This document shows positions 17,717 through 24,950 of a DNA stretch of 64,000 nt, piece by piece; the stretch's first letter is position 1; the number at the start of each line of letters is the position of its first letter. The notes under the pieces are model-generated. The model worked only from the letters and a program-made list of their open reading frames with translations. It searched no databases and had not been told where the DNA came from. Source of the DNA: UBA6115 sp050952935 (GTDB lineage Bacteria; Bacillota; Clostridia; Christensenellales; Aristaeellaceae); NCBI GenBank assembly GCA_050952935.1, contig JBMNLS010000002.1, forward strand, positions 620,001 to 684,000, written 5' to 3'. The position numbers were made by a program, and so were the translations under genes.

Positions 17717-17745
17717 TTGCTTCCCACTGAGGATTCAGATATAAT
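17717..17745 (+). promoter_or_regulatory. Sigma-A-type promoter of the CHAP-like hydrolase gene
   Basis: TTGCTT (17717-17722), a 17-base spacer and a consensus TATAAT (17740-17745) lie 27 bases before the ATG at 17772, with an AGGAGG site in between. It gives the hydrolase its own start behind the glycan operon. Confidence 0.65.
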
Positions 17746-17771
17746 AACAGCATCTTGAACAAGGAGGTACC

Positions 17772-18659
17772 ATGAAAAGACTAGTATCGTATGTACTTCT
17801 TGCGCTCGTTGTGCTGTCATTGGTGACGGTGCAGGCGGTGAGCAAAAAGGATCCAAAGCTGGTGCTGCTGCCCGTGCAGGTGGGGGAGAGCAGCCAGGCC
17901 ATTGAGGGCAAGGGAAGCTGGGAAAGCGAACACCCAGACATTGCGACCGTGACGGATGGTGGCGTGATCACAGCGGTTTCGGAAGGCTATACGCTGGTGC
18001 TGTGCAAGGATAAAAAGGGCAACCCGTTGGTGCGCTGTGAGGTGAAGGTGGGGAACAAAAGTACACCGGATGAGATTTTGCAGGTGATTGACCTGGCCAT
18101 TGCTGACTGGGCCAATGCCAATGGCGCACCCTTGCCCAAATATAATCAGTACACCCAGTGGTTTAACCCGGCGGCCAAGAACGGCTTTGGCTGGTGCGGC
18201 GCATTTGTGGGTTATCAGTTTGACCAGGTAGGCATTGAGATGAACAAGGAATACCGCGCCAAGAACGCCCCACCGCTGACGGATGGCTCGCTCTTTGCGG
18301 TGCGCCAGGCTTCCCAGACCAAGCTTTTTGAGGGATTTCAAAGCAGAAACCGTCTTTCCAACATTCCCCAGCAGGGCTACTATATCATCTATGGCCGCAA
18401 GGGCAGCACCCCCTATACTCATGTGGGGCTGATCACTACGGTTGAAGAGATGGGGAACGGCGTCTATCTGCTGGAAACAGTGGAGGGCAACCTAGGTTCT
18501 CGCATCAAGCGCTTCAGCTATCTGTATGACAGCCTGGAGGCTAAAAAGGATCGCAACATCAAGCCGATTCCCGCTGAAAGGCAGACACGGCCTGATGTTT
18601 TTAACTACCAGTACGTGGACAGCTTCTATGTGAATGTGTTTGGGCAAACCTGGTATTAA
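17772..18659 (+). CDS. Secreted CHAP/NlpC-like cysteine hydrolase with Ig-like domain
   Basis: A protein of 295 residues with an N-terminal signal peptide (hydrophobic core about 4-20, probable cleavage after QAV). An Ig-like Big_2-type domain (about 31-92; WESEHPDIATVTDGGVITAV) is followed by a papain-like amidase domain with catalytic Cys142 in GWCGAFVGY, His217 in YTHVGL, and VEGN near 237-240, the Cys-His-polar triad arrangement of CHAP-type peptidoglycan amidases. It probably cuts cell-wall peptides outside the membrane. AAGGAGG sits 7 bases before the ATG. GC content returns to the genome level here, so it is not part of the AT-rich glycan operon. Confidence 0.75.
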   Translation: MKRLVSYVLLALVVLSLVTVQAVSKKDPKLVLLPVQVGESSQAIEGKGSWESEHPDIATVTDGGVITAVSEGYTLVLCKDKKGNPLVRCEVKVGNKSTPDEILQVIDLAIADWANANGAPLPKYNQYTQWFNPAAKNGFGWCGAFVGYQFDQVGIEMNKEYRAKNAPPLTDGSLFAVRQASQTKLFEGFQSRNRLSNIPQQGYYIIYGRKGSTPYTHVGLITTVEEMGNGVYLLETVEGNLGSRIKRFSYLYDSLEAKKDRNIKPIPAERQTRPDVFNYQYVDSFYVNVFGQTWY

Positions 18660-18672
18660 CCTGAGAAAAGGT

Positions 18673-18709
18673 AAAAGCCCCGTAGCAACAAAAAGGCTAC
18701 GGGGCTTTT
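18673..18709. terminator. Rho-independent terminator, usable from both sides
   Basis: A perfect 14-bp stem, AAAAGCCCCGTAGC (18673-18686) with its complement at 18696-18709, around a 9-base loop. Flanking A and T runs make it work in either direction. It ends the hydrolase gene, and also lies directly after the tRNA-like 3' end on the minus strand. Confidence 0.9.
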
Positions 18710-18710
18710 G

Positions 18711-18772
18711 TGGCGAGAGCATGTGGGAATCGAACACCAAGGGGGCTTTTAACCCCTTACCCTGGAAGGGTC
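18711..18772 (-). pseudogene. Degenerate tRNA-like 3' part, possibly a selC (tRNA-Sec) remnant
   Basis: Read on the minus strand, the segment ends in CCA (18711-18713) after a G discriminator and an 8-base acceptor strand ATGCTCTC, preceded by CCCAC and the T-loop TTCGATT. An 8-base acceptor strand, G73 and a long variable arm (AAGGGG-loop-CCCCTT) are features of bacterial tRNA-Sec. The 5' T-stem strand lacks two G residues and no matching 5' half or D arm follows, so this is not a working tRNA. A terminator hairpin lies just beyond, as expected for a former tRNA gene. Identity is uncertain. Confidence 0.35.
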
Positions 18773-18813
18773 TAAAGCGGATGTTCATAAGGTATTTTTT
18801 ACCAGCCTAACTA

Positions 18814-18842
18814 TTGACAAGGAAAAACAATTTTGATACAAA
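18814..18842 (+). promoter_or_regulatory. Promoter of the lysine riboswitch transcript
   Basis: Consensus TTGACA (18814-18819), a 17-base spacer and TACAAA (18837-18842) place the start near 18849, immediately before the riboswitch aptamer. It is therefore the natural promoter for the lysine-fermentation operon downstream. Confidence 0.65.
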
Positions 18843-18855
18843 GGACACAGAGCTT

Positions 18856-19023
18856 TTACACAGAGGTGCGGTGTGGCGTGTAAGCCGCCGATGCAAACGG
18901 AGCGGACTCCGGATGCGGCGGCCCAATGGCTTCACTGCCGATGGGCAGCCCGGGTCCGTTCGGTCATGCCTAGGTGCGGGAACCAATGTGCCCGCACTGC
19001 CATTGCAAGATGGAGCGCTGTTA
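18856..19023 (+). promoter_or_regulatory. Lysine riboswitch (L box) aptamer
   Basis: The conserved pieces of the lysine aptamer occur in order. These are AGAGGTGCGG after the P1 strand (ACAG, 18860-18863), a long GC-rich P2 arm (GCCGCC...GGCGGC), GCCGATG close to the canonical GCCGAAG, ATGCCTAGG, a perfect P4-like hairpin GTGCGGG...CCCGCAC, CACTGCCAT...ATGG (P5), and AGCGCTGT closing P1. It senses free lysine. In most bacteria this RNA shuts off lysine synthesis or uptake genes; here the genes downstream degrade lysine, so an activating mode is possible. Confidence 0.8.
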
Positions 19024-19049
19024 TGCCAAAGGGTATAACGGCATTTTTT
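19020..19049 (+). terminator. Riboswitch-linked intrinsic terminator with overlapping alternative hairpin
   Basis: ATGCC (19023-19027) pairs with GGCAT (19040-19044) followed by TTTTTT, an intrinsic terminator. GTTATGCC (19020-19027) can instead pair with GGGTATAAC (19031-19039) around an AAA loop. The two cannot form together, and the second shares two bases with the P1 3' strand. The direction of control cannot be settled by reading. Confidence 0.7.
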
Positions 19050-19084
19050 ATTGAAGGAGGCATGATAAAAAGGGAGGTAGGGTG

Positions 19085-19297
19085 ATGCAGTGTAAGTCTT
19101 GTTGCCGTACAATAGATATAGCAGCAGCAAGACAGATAGATACTAATTCGGCATATCTAGTGGCCTACGAGGCCGAGAAGGAGAATGAACGAGTTAGCAT
19201 CAAATCATGCAGAGGTCGTGAGTAGACCGGATAGGAGAAAGGAAGTATCACCCGAAAGAGGCTGTCTTGCTGAAACAAGAAAGAGGAGGAAAAGGAA
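19085..19297 (+). ncRNA. Candidate IS110 bridge/seek RNA region
   Basis: This is the non-coding left segment of the IS110 element. It contains several small hairpins: GGCC-TACGA-GGCC within CGGC...GCCG (about 19149-19175), GGTC-GTGAGTA-GACC (19214-19228) and CTTG-CTGAAA-CAAG (19267-19280). IS110-family elements express a structured RNA from here whose loops pair with target and donor DNA. I cannot define exact ends or guide loops. A 46-codon frame (19085-19225) with a GGGAGG site runs through it and may be fortuitous. Confidence 0.45.
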
Positions 19298-20401
19298 ATG
19301 AGCAAGACAGAAATGAGCAGACTGTGTGTAGGTATTGATTTACACAAGACGCAGTTCACGGTATGCGCTCTGAACGAAGATGGGGAGTATTTACTGGAGA
19401 AACAGTATCCGACAAAAGAAGAAGGATACCGGGAATTTTCTAATGAGATGCATGATCTGGAGGAGAAGGGTTACTCCATTGAACTGGCGATTGAAACGAC
19501 GGGTAACGCCAGGCACTTCAAGAACAGGATGGAATCGGAGTATTTTGAGGTGAAAGTGGTGAACACGAACCGTTTCAAAGTCATCACGATGAGCACCAGG
19601 AAGACGGATGCGAATGATGCAGCGGCGCTGGCCTTTTACCTGATGAAGGAAATGCTCCCGGAAGCGCACATTTGCAGCCAGACGAGTGAAGAGATTCGGC
19701 GGATGTTGAAGACAAGAAGCATACTTGTCCAAAGCATGGTAAAGATCAAGAATCAGATCCACGGTATGATGCTGGGCTATGGGATAGAGACGAAAGTGGC
19801 TCAGCTTCAGAGCAAGAAAAAGAGGCAGGAGCTGATGAACGATCTCGAGGATCACGACTACTCAGCATACACTGCCTCATCACTCAAGGTGATGCTAAAG
19901 ATTTTAGACGATTTATCGTCAGAAATCAAGGAGGTAGAAAAACATCTTGAGGAAATGGTGGCAAATAATGAAGATGTGGAACTACTGATGACAGTTCCAG
20001 GAATCGGGATCAATACGGCAACAACGATAGCAGCCTATACGGAGGAACTGGAACGGTTTGATGGGAACTACAAGAAGTTTGCAGCGTATGTCGGGATTGT
20101 TCCCAGTGTACACAACTCAAACGAATCGAAACATTATGGACGGATCACCAAGCGTGGCCCACAGGAATTGCGGACAGCCTTTGTTCAGGCCGCTTTGGGA
20201 ATGATTCGGTTGACCAAAGTCACCTCCGACTGGAGAATCATCAAGGACTACCAGCGCAGAAAAGGTGATAAGGGCTCAGGCAGGGCAATTATTGCGCTGG
20301 CAAGAAAAATTACACGGATTGTCTTCGTCATGTTGTCAAAAAGGGAAAGCTTCAACCCCGAACTGATGCGTTGCGAAGAAACCATACAGCAAACAGCCTA
20401 A
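19298..20401 (+). CDS. IS110-family transposase (DEDD recombinase)
   Basis: A protein of 367 residues. The N-terminal RuvC-like DEDD domain shows GIDLHK (Asp14), AIETTG (Glu66) and KTDANDAAALA (Asp104, Asp107). The C-terminal Transposase_20 domain contains VPGIGINTATTI (about 228-239) and YVGIVPSVHNSNESKHYGRI with the serine-rich active region used by this family. Both domains are intact and full length, so the element could be active with its guide RNA. AGAGGAGGAAAAGGAA precedes the ATG. The gene lies between a lysine riboswitch and the operon that the riboswitch should control. Confidence 0.93.
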   Translation: MSKTEMSRLCVGIDLHKTQFTVCALNEDGEYLLEKQYPTKEEGYREFSNEMHDLEEKGYSIELAIETTGNARHFKNRMESEYFEVKVVNTNRFKVITMSTRKTDANDAAALAFYLMKEMLPEAHICSQTSEEIRRMLKTRSILVQSMVKIKNQIHGMMLGYGIETKVAQLQSKKKRQELMNDLEDHDYSAYTASSLKVMLKILDDLSSEIKEVEKHLEEMVANNEDVELLMTVPGIGINTATTIAAYTEELERFDGNYKKFAAYVGIVPSVHNSNESKHYGRITKRGPQELRTAFVQAALGMIRLTKVTSDWRIIKDYQRRKGDKGSGRAIIALARKITRIVFVMLSKRESFNPELMRCEETIQQTA

Positions 20402-20430
20402 AACTGTTGACTTTTTATAGGAGGAAGAGA

Positions 20431-20820
20431 ATGAAAACCTGTTTGAAACTGCGGCTTTCCCAGCAAGATGCCCACTATGGCGGCAATCTGGTGGATGGCG
20501 CCAAGGCGCTGGCACTGTTTGGCGATGCGGCGACGGAGCTGCTCATCCGCCATGATGGCGATGAGGGGCTTTTCCGCGCCTATGACCAGGTGGATTTCCT
20601 GACCCCCTTGTACGCGGGGGACTTTGTGGAGGTGCGGGCCGAAATTATCCAGGTGGGAAAATCCTCCCGCAAAATGCTGTTTGAGTGCTGGAAGGTGATA
20701 GCCCCCCGGCCTGACATCAGCGCTTCTGCGGCGGATGCGCTGGCGGAGCCCATCCTGTGCGTGCGTGCCACGGGTACCTGCATTGTGAAGGCGGCGCAGC
20801 AGAGGGTCAGGCATGAATAA
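20431..20820 (+). CDS. kal: 3-Aminobutyryl-CoA ammonia lyase
   Basis: A small hot-dog-fold enzyme of 129 residues that removes ammonia from L-3-aminobutyryl-CoA to give crotonyl-CoA in lysine fermentation. Landmarks are the N-terminal MKTCLKLRLSQQDAHYGG, the FGDAATEL helix, and EVRAEIIQVGKSSRKM, the long central strand of hot-dog proteins. ATG at 20431 follows AGGAGGAAGAGA; the frame also reads upstream into the IS end, but that part is not native. It is now the first host gene after the IS110 insertion and overlaps kce by 8 bases. Confidence 0.85.
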   Translation: MKTCLKLRLSQQDAHYGGNLVDGAKALALFGDAATELLIRHDGDEGLFRAYDQVDFLTPLYAGDFVEVRAEIIQVGKSSRKMLFECWKVIAPRPDISASAADALAEPILCVRATGTCIVKAAQQRVRHE

Positions 20821-21640
20821 GCTGATCATTACCTGCGCTTTAACAGGGGCGGAGGTCACCAAGGCCCAAAACCCTGCCATCCCATACACCGTCGCTGAGA
20901 TGGCCCAGTCTGCCCATGAGGCGGTGGACGCCGGGGCTTCTGTTCTGCATATTCATGCCCGGTATGATGATGGCAGCCCCACCCAGGATGCTGAGCGCTA
21001 CCGGGCGATTCTGGACGCGATCAGGGATGCCTGCCCTGACGCCATTTTGCAGGTGTCCACGGGCGGCGCCACCGGCATGAGCCGTGAGGAACGGTTGCAG
21101 CCTTTGAGCCTGAACCCGGAAATGGCCACCCTAGACTGTGGCACGCTGAACTTTGGCGGGGACGAGATATTCATCAACACCGAAAATGACATCATCGCCT
21201 TTGCCGAGGCCATCCAGGCCCGGAGCATCTATAAAGAGCTGGAGTGTTTTGAGAAGGGGCATGTGGACATGGCGCTGCGCCTTCATAAAAAGGGCTTTAT
21301 CACAGCGCCGCTCCACTTCAGCTTCGTTCTGGGGGTCAACGGCGGCATGACCGGGGAATACCGGGATTTCAAGTTCATGCGGGAGAGTATTCCCGCTGAG
21401 GCCAGCTATTCGGTGGCGGGCATCGGCCGGTTTGAGTTTCCGCTGGCCTCCTACGCCATTGAGGATGGCGGCCATGTGCGGGTGGGCTTTGAGGATAACA
21501 TTTATCTTGAAAAAGGCGTATTGGCTGACAGCAACGCCCGGCTGGTGGAAAAGGCCGTGCGGATAGCCAGGGAAGCCGGACGGGATATCGCCAGCCCCAA
21601 TGACGCCAGGCGGCTTTTGGGCATGGAGGTGAGGCCATGA
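20813..21640 (+). CDS. kce: 3-Keto-5-aminohexanoate cleavage enzyme (BKACE family)
   Basis: A protein of 275 residues of the BKACE (DUF849) family. Kce condenses 3-keto-5-aminohexanoate with acetyl-CoA to give acetoacetate and L-3-aminobutyryl-CoA. The zinc-binding motif HIHAR (His46, His48) is present, as are STGGATGMSREERL and the distal Glu in VGFEDNIYLEKG. Length matches the family. It lies between kal and kdd with short overlaps, exactly as in known lysine fermentation clusters, which raises the specific assignment above the generic BKACE label. Confidence 0.92.
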   Translation: MNKLIITCALTGAEVTKAQNPAIPYTVAEMAQSAHEAVDAGASVLHIHARYDDGSPTQDAERYRAILDAIRDACPDAILQVSTGGATGMSREERLQPLSLNPEMATLDCGTLNFGGDEIFINTENDIIAFAEAIQARSIYKELECFEKGHVDMALRLHKKGFITAPLHFSFVLGVNGGMTGEYRDFKFMRESIPAEASYSVAGIGRFEFPLASYAIEDGGHVRVGFEDNIYLEKGVLADSNARLVEKAVRIAREAGRDIASPNDARRLLGMEVRP

Positions 21641-22677
21641 TGAAACTGTGTCCTTTCGGTTCCCACCGGGTGGTCAGCCCCCTGGGCACCCTGCCCCAGG
21701 CCGCGCAAAAGCTTAACAACACCATGCCCATGCAGGCCAACGAAATGGCCATCGCGGTGGAAACGCTGAATGTGGATTCCGCCTCATTCACCCAAATAAA
21801 AAATGCCTGCGGCGGTGATGAAAACAGGATGGCGGCGATGATCATGGACATCGTGGCTGACCAGGGCAAGCTGCAAAACCCGGTCACCGGCTCCGGCGGC
21901 ATGCTGTTGGGCCGGGTGTCTGACAAGGGGGCGGATTTCCCGGGGGATATCCAGATAGGCGATCCGGTGGCCACCCTGGTGTCCCTGTCGCTGACCCCGC
22001 TTCACATCCGCAAAATCAAAAAAATCCACATGAACACCGATCAGGTGGATGTGGAGGCCGATGCCATTTTGTTTGAAACGGGCATCTATGCCAAGATCCC
22101 TCAGGATATGGACAGGAAGGTGGTGCTCTCAGCCCTTGATGTGGCTGGCGCCCCTGCCCAGACGGCCAAACTGGTCAAGCCGGGCGACAGCGTGATGATC
22201 CTGGGGGCTTCAGGAAAATCCGGCGTTCTCTGCGCTGCTCAGGCCCGGATAAGCGCCGGGGAAGAAGGCAACATTATCGGCGTGTGCTATGACCCGGCGG
22301 AAACTGAGGAACTGAAGACCCTTCAGGTGTGCGATCATATCATCATGGCGGATGCCAGACAGCCTCTGGAGGTATACCACAAGGTGCTAAAGGCAAACGG
22401 CGGGGAAAAGGTGGATGTGTCCATCAATGTGGTCAATGTGCCGGACGCGGAAATGGCCCTGATCCTGCCCACCCGGGATGGGGGCACCTGCTACTTTTTT
22501 TCCATGGCCACATCGTTTTCAAAGGCTGCCCTGGGGGCAGAGGGGGTGGCCAGCGCCGCCAATATGCTTATTGGCAACGGCTATACCTCTGGCCATGCTG
22601 ATTTCACCCTGAACCTTCTGAGGCAAAGCCCGGCGCTGTTTGAACTTTTCAAAAAGCGTTACGGCGGAAAGGATTAA
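21637..22677 (+). CDS. kdd: L-erythro-3,5-diaminohexanoate dehydrogenase
   Basis: A protein of 346 residues that oxidatively deaminates 3,5-diaminohexanoate to 3-keto-5-aminohexanoate using NAD(P). The Rossmann segment VMILGASGKSGVLCAAQAR (about 187-205) is clear, with GSGGMLLGRV upstream. The N-terminal CPFGSHRVVSPLGTLPQ is characteristic of Kdd. Tandem ATGs overlap the kce stop; the first is used. It is followed three bases later by kamA, so translation of these genes is coupled. Confidence 0.9.
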   Translation: MMKLCPFGSHRVVSPLGTLPQAAQKLNNTMPMQANEMAIAVETLNVDSASFTQIKNACGGDENRMAAMIMDIVADQGKLQNPVTGSGGMLLGRVSDKGADFPGDIQIGDPVATLVSLSLTPLHIRKIKKIHMNTDQVDVEADAILFETGIYAKIPQDMDRKVVLSALDVAGAPAQTAKLVKPGDSVMILGASGKSGVLCAAQARISAGEEGNIIGVCYDPAETEELKTLQVCDHIIMADARQPLEVYHKVLKANGGEKVDVSINVVNVPDAEMALILPTRDGGTCYFFSMATSFSKAALGAEGVASAANMLIGNGYTSGHADFTLNLLRQSPALFELFKKRYGGKD

Positions 22678-22680
22678 ACA

Positions 22681-23946
22681 ATGCTCATCACCAATGACAG
22701 CTATCTGGAACGCAAGGCGAGATACTACCCCAAGGTGACAGATGAACAATGGAACGATTGGCAGTGGCAAGTCAGGCACCGCATCACCAAGGTTGAGGAG
22801 CTGAAGCGCTTTATTCCCCTCAGCGCGCAGGATGAGCAGGACATCAGGGCCGTGCTGGAGAAGTTCCGCATCGCGATCACGCCTTACTACCTCTGCCTGA
22901 TCGATCCGGAGGATCTGGATGATCCGGTGAAGCTGCAAAGCATCCCCTCCATTGAGGAAACCCATGTGGCCAAAAGCGACATGACAGACCCCCTGGATGA
23001 GGACAAGGATTCCCCGGTGCCCGGCCTTACCCACCGATATCCTGACCGCGTGCTGTTTTTGGTGACGGATATGTGCGGCATGTACTGCCGCCACTGCACC
23101 AGGCGGCGCTTTGCCGGGCAGAAGGACAAAGAGTCCCCCACTGAACGCATCAAAGCGGGCATCGCGTATATCCGCAAAACCCCGCAGGTGCGGGATGTGC
23201 TGCTCTCAGGCGGTGACCCGCTGCTGCTGTCCGACAGCCGCTTGGAGTGGATCATCAGCGAGCTTAGGCAGATTGAGCATGTGGAGATCATCCGCATCGG
23301 CACCCGGACGCCTGTGGTGCTGCCCTCCCGCATCACGGACGACCTGGTGAACATGCTGAAAAAATATCACCCCATTTGGATCAACACGCATTTTAACCAC
23401 TATAACGAGATCACCAAAGAAAGCGCCGCTGCCATTGACCGGATGGCGGATGCGGGCTTCCCTTTGGGCAACCAGAGCGTGCTGTTGCGCGGGGTGAACG
23501 ACTGCGTGAACATCATGCGCACCCTGGTAACGCGGCTGGCGGCCATGCGGGTGCGGCCCTATTACCTTTACCAGTGCGATCTGTCTACCGGCATTGAGCA
23601 TTTCCGGACGCCGGTTTCAAAAGGCATTGAGATCATCGAGGGCCTGCGGGGGTACATATCAGGCTTCTGCGTGCCTACCTTTGTGGTGGACGGCCCCGCG
23701 GGCGGCGGCAAAATCCCTGTGATGCCCAACTATGTGCTGTCCACCTCGCCTTCCCGCACGGTGCTGAGGAACTATGAGGGCGTCATCACCACCTATACGG
23801 AGCCGGATGAGTATGAGGATAAGTGCGACTGTGAGATGTGCGCCGAGACCAGGCCCCGTGAAGGCGTGGCATCGCTGCTGATGGGCAAGCAGCTGGCTAT
23901 TGAGCCCAAACAGCTGGAAAGAAGGGAGCGCGCATCAAAACACTGA
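22681..23946 (+). CDS. kamA: Lysine 2,3-aminomutase
   Basis: A radical-SAM, PLP-dependent enzyme of 421 residues that converts L-lysine to L-beta-lysine, the first step of the pathway. The [4Fe-4S]/SAM motif CGMYCRHC (Cys132, Cys136, Cys139) is followed by TRRRF, SGGDPLLL and the PLP-lysine segment DGPAGGGKIPVMPNY near residues 335-349. The C-terminal Cys cluster (CDCEMC) resembles the structural zinc site of clostridial KamA. The position between kdd and the lysine 5,6-aminomutase genes supports the lysine-specific role over a YodO- or EpmB-type function. Confidence 0.93.
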   Translation: MLITNDSYLERKARYYPKVTDEQWNDWQWQVRHRITKVEELKRFIPLSAQDEQDIRAVLEKFRIAITPYYLCLIDPEDLDDPVKLQSIPSIEETHVAKSDMTDPLDEDKDSPVPGLTHRYPDRVLFLVTDMCGMYCRHCTRRRFAGQKDKESPTERIKAGIAYIRKTPQVRDVLLSGGDPLLLSDSRLEWIISELRQIEHVEIIRIGTRTPVVLPSRITDDLVNMLKKYHPIWINTHFNHYNEITKESAAAIDRMADAGFPLGNQSVLLRGVNDCVNIMRTLVTRLAAMRVRPYYLYQCDLSTGIEHFRTPVSKGIEIIEGLRGYISGFCVPTFVVDGPAGGGKIPVMPNYVLSTSPSRTVLRNYEGVITTYTEPDEYEDKCDCEMCAETRPREGVASLLMGKQLAIEPKQLERRERASKH

Positions 23947-24950
23947 GGGCGCTGTGCGCGCCGTATGAGGTGATCAGCATCGCCGGGAACGCCAAAAATG
24001 CCGGCAAAACCACGGTGCTAAACGCGCTAATAGCGGCACACCGGGGGGATGCGCTGGGGGTAAGCTCCATCGGCCTTGATGGAGAGGCGCTGGACACCGT
24101 ATCCATGTTGCCCAAGCCCAGCATCCATCTTGACGCGGGGAGCTTGGTTGCCAGCGCCATGGACTGTGTGATGGCGTCCGAGGCGGCGCTTGATGTGATC
24201 GGCCGCAGCCAGGTGCAGACCGGGCTGGGGGAGATCGTCTATGCCCGGGTGAAGGAGCCTGGCGCCTGCCTGGTGGCCGGCCCTTCCACCGTGCAGGGCA
24301 TGGAGCAGGCTGTGGGGCAGCTGAAGGCCATGGGCGCAGGCAAAGTGTTTATTGACGGAGCTTTTGCCCGGGCCTCCCACGCGCTTTCAGCTGATGGTCT
24401 GGTGTTTGTGGTGGGCGCTCATGACGGCACCCAGATGTCGCAGGTGGTGGACAAGGCGCGGCTGCAGATCCAGCGATTTTCCCTAAAAGAGGCGGATGAG
24501 GGCTTTCAATTTTTGGAAAATGAGCATTGCCTGGGTTGGCTGGAGGCGGATTTGACCTTCCATCCTCTTCATTTGTCATCAGCCCTGGGGCAGGAGGAGC
24601 GGCTGATAGACGCCCTGCCCAAGCAGGCCAGGTGGCTTTGGCTGCCGGGGGCATTAAGCCCCGCTTTTGCCCGGGCTTTTGTGAAAAGACGGGGGGATCA
24701 TGGATGTGGGATCGTGCTGAGGAACCCCCTGGCTTTGGTGGCGGAAGGACGGGAGCTGAAAAACCTGTTTTTGTTGGACCGCCCCCTGCGGGTGCTGACG
24801 GGGCTGCGGCTGGCCTTTGTGGCGCTGAACCCCTTTTCGCCGGCGGGCCACCGGTTTGACGCTGCCATGTTTAAGGATGCCATGGGACAGGCGACCGATT
24901 TGCCGCTGATCAATGTATTGGAGGATACGGACTTTGAAAACCGTCAATAA
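23934..24950 (+). CDS. KamB-like P-loop protein, putative lysine 5,6-aminomutase reactivase subunit
   Basis: A protein of about 326-338 residues with a P-loop, GNAKNAGKTT, at its N terminus; the rest has no motif I can name. In known clusters a gene at this place encodes KamB, proposed to help reactivate the B12-dependent lysine 5,6-aminomutase together with the MutS-like KamC. The start is unusual. The first standard codon is GTG at 23970, which has no ribosome binding site, whereas AAGGGAG (23922-23928) points to an in-frame ATC at 23934 giving a natural N terminus, (M)KTLRALCAPYEVISIAGN. The gene overlaps kamA by 13 bases and kamD by 17 bases. Confidence 0.6.
   Translation: MKTLRALCAPYEVISIAGNAKNAGKTTVLNALIAAHRGDALGVSSIGLDGEALDTVSMLPKPSIHLDAGSLVASAMDCVMASEAALDVIGRSQVQTGLGEIVYARVKEPGACLVAGPSTVQGMEQAVGQLKAMGAGKVFIDGAFARASHALSADGLVFVVGAHDGTQMSQVVDKARLQIQRFSLKEADEGFQFLENEHCLGWLEADLTFHPLHLSSALGQEERLIDALPKQARWLWLPGALSPAFARAFVKRRGDHGCGIVLRNPLALVAEGRELKNLFLLDRPLRVLTGLRLAFVALNPFSPAGHRFDAAMFKDAMGQATDLPLINVLEDTDFENRQ

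Larger units (their letters stand above)
19078..20415 (+). mobile_element. IS110-family insertion sequence (ends approximate)
   Basis: The transposase gene is preceded by about 200 untranslated bases and followed by fewer than 30, the layout of the IS110 group, where the 5' segment encodes the bridge (seek) RNA. IS110 elements lack clear terminal repeats and make little or no target duplication, so the ends are estimates. The left end is placed after AAGGAGGCATGATAAAAA and the right end before AGGAGGAAGAG, which serves the next host gene. GGAGG occurs at both junctions. Confidence 0.65.

Noticed and set aside
18720..18800. An intact tRNA gene on the minus strand
   Set aside because: The T-stem 5' strand lacks two bases and there is no D arm or 5' acceptor strand, so only a remnant is supported.
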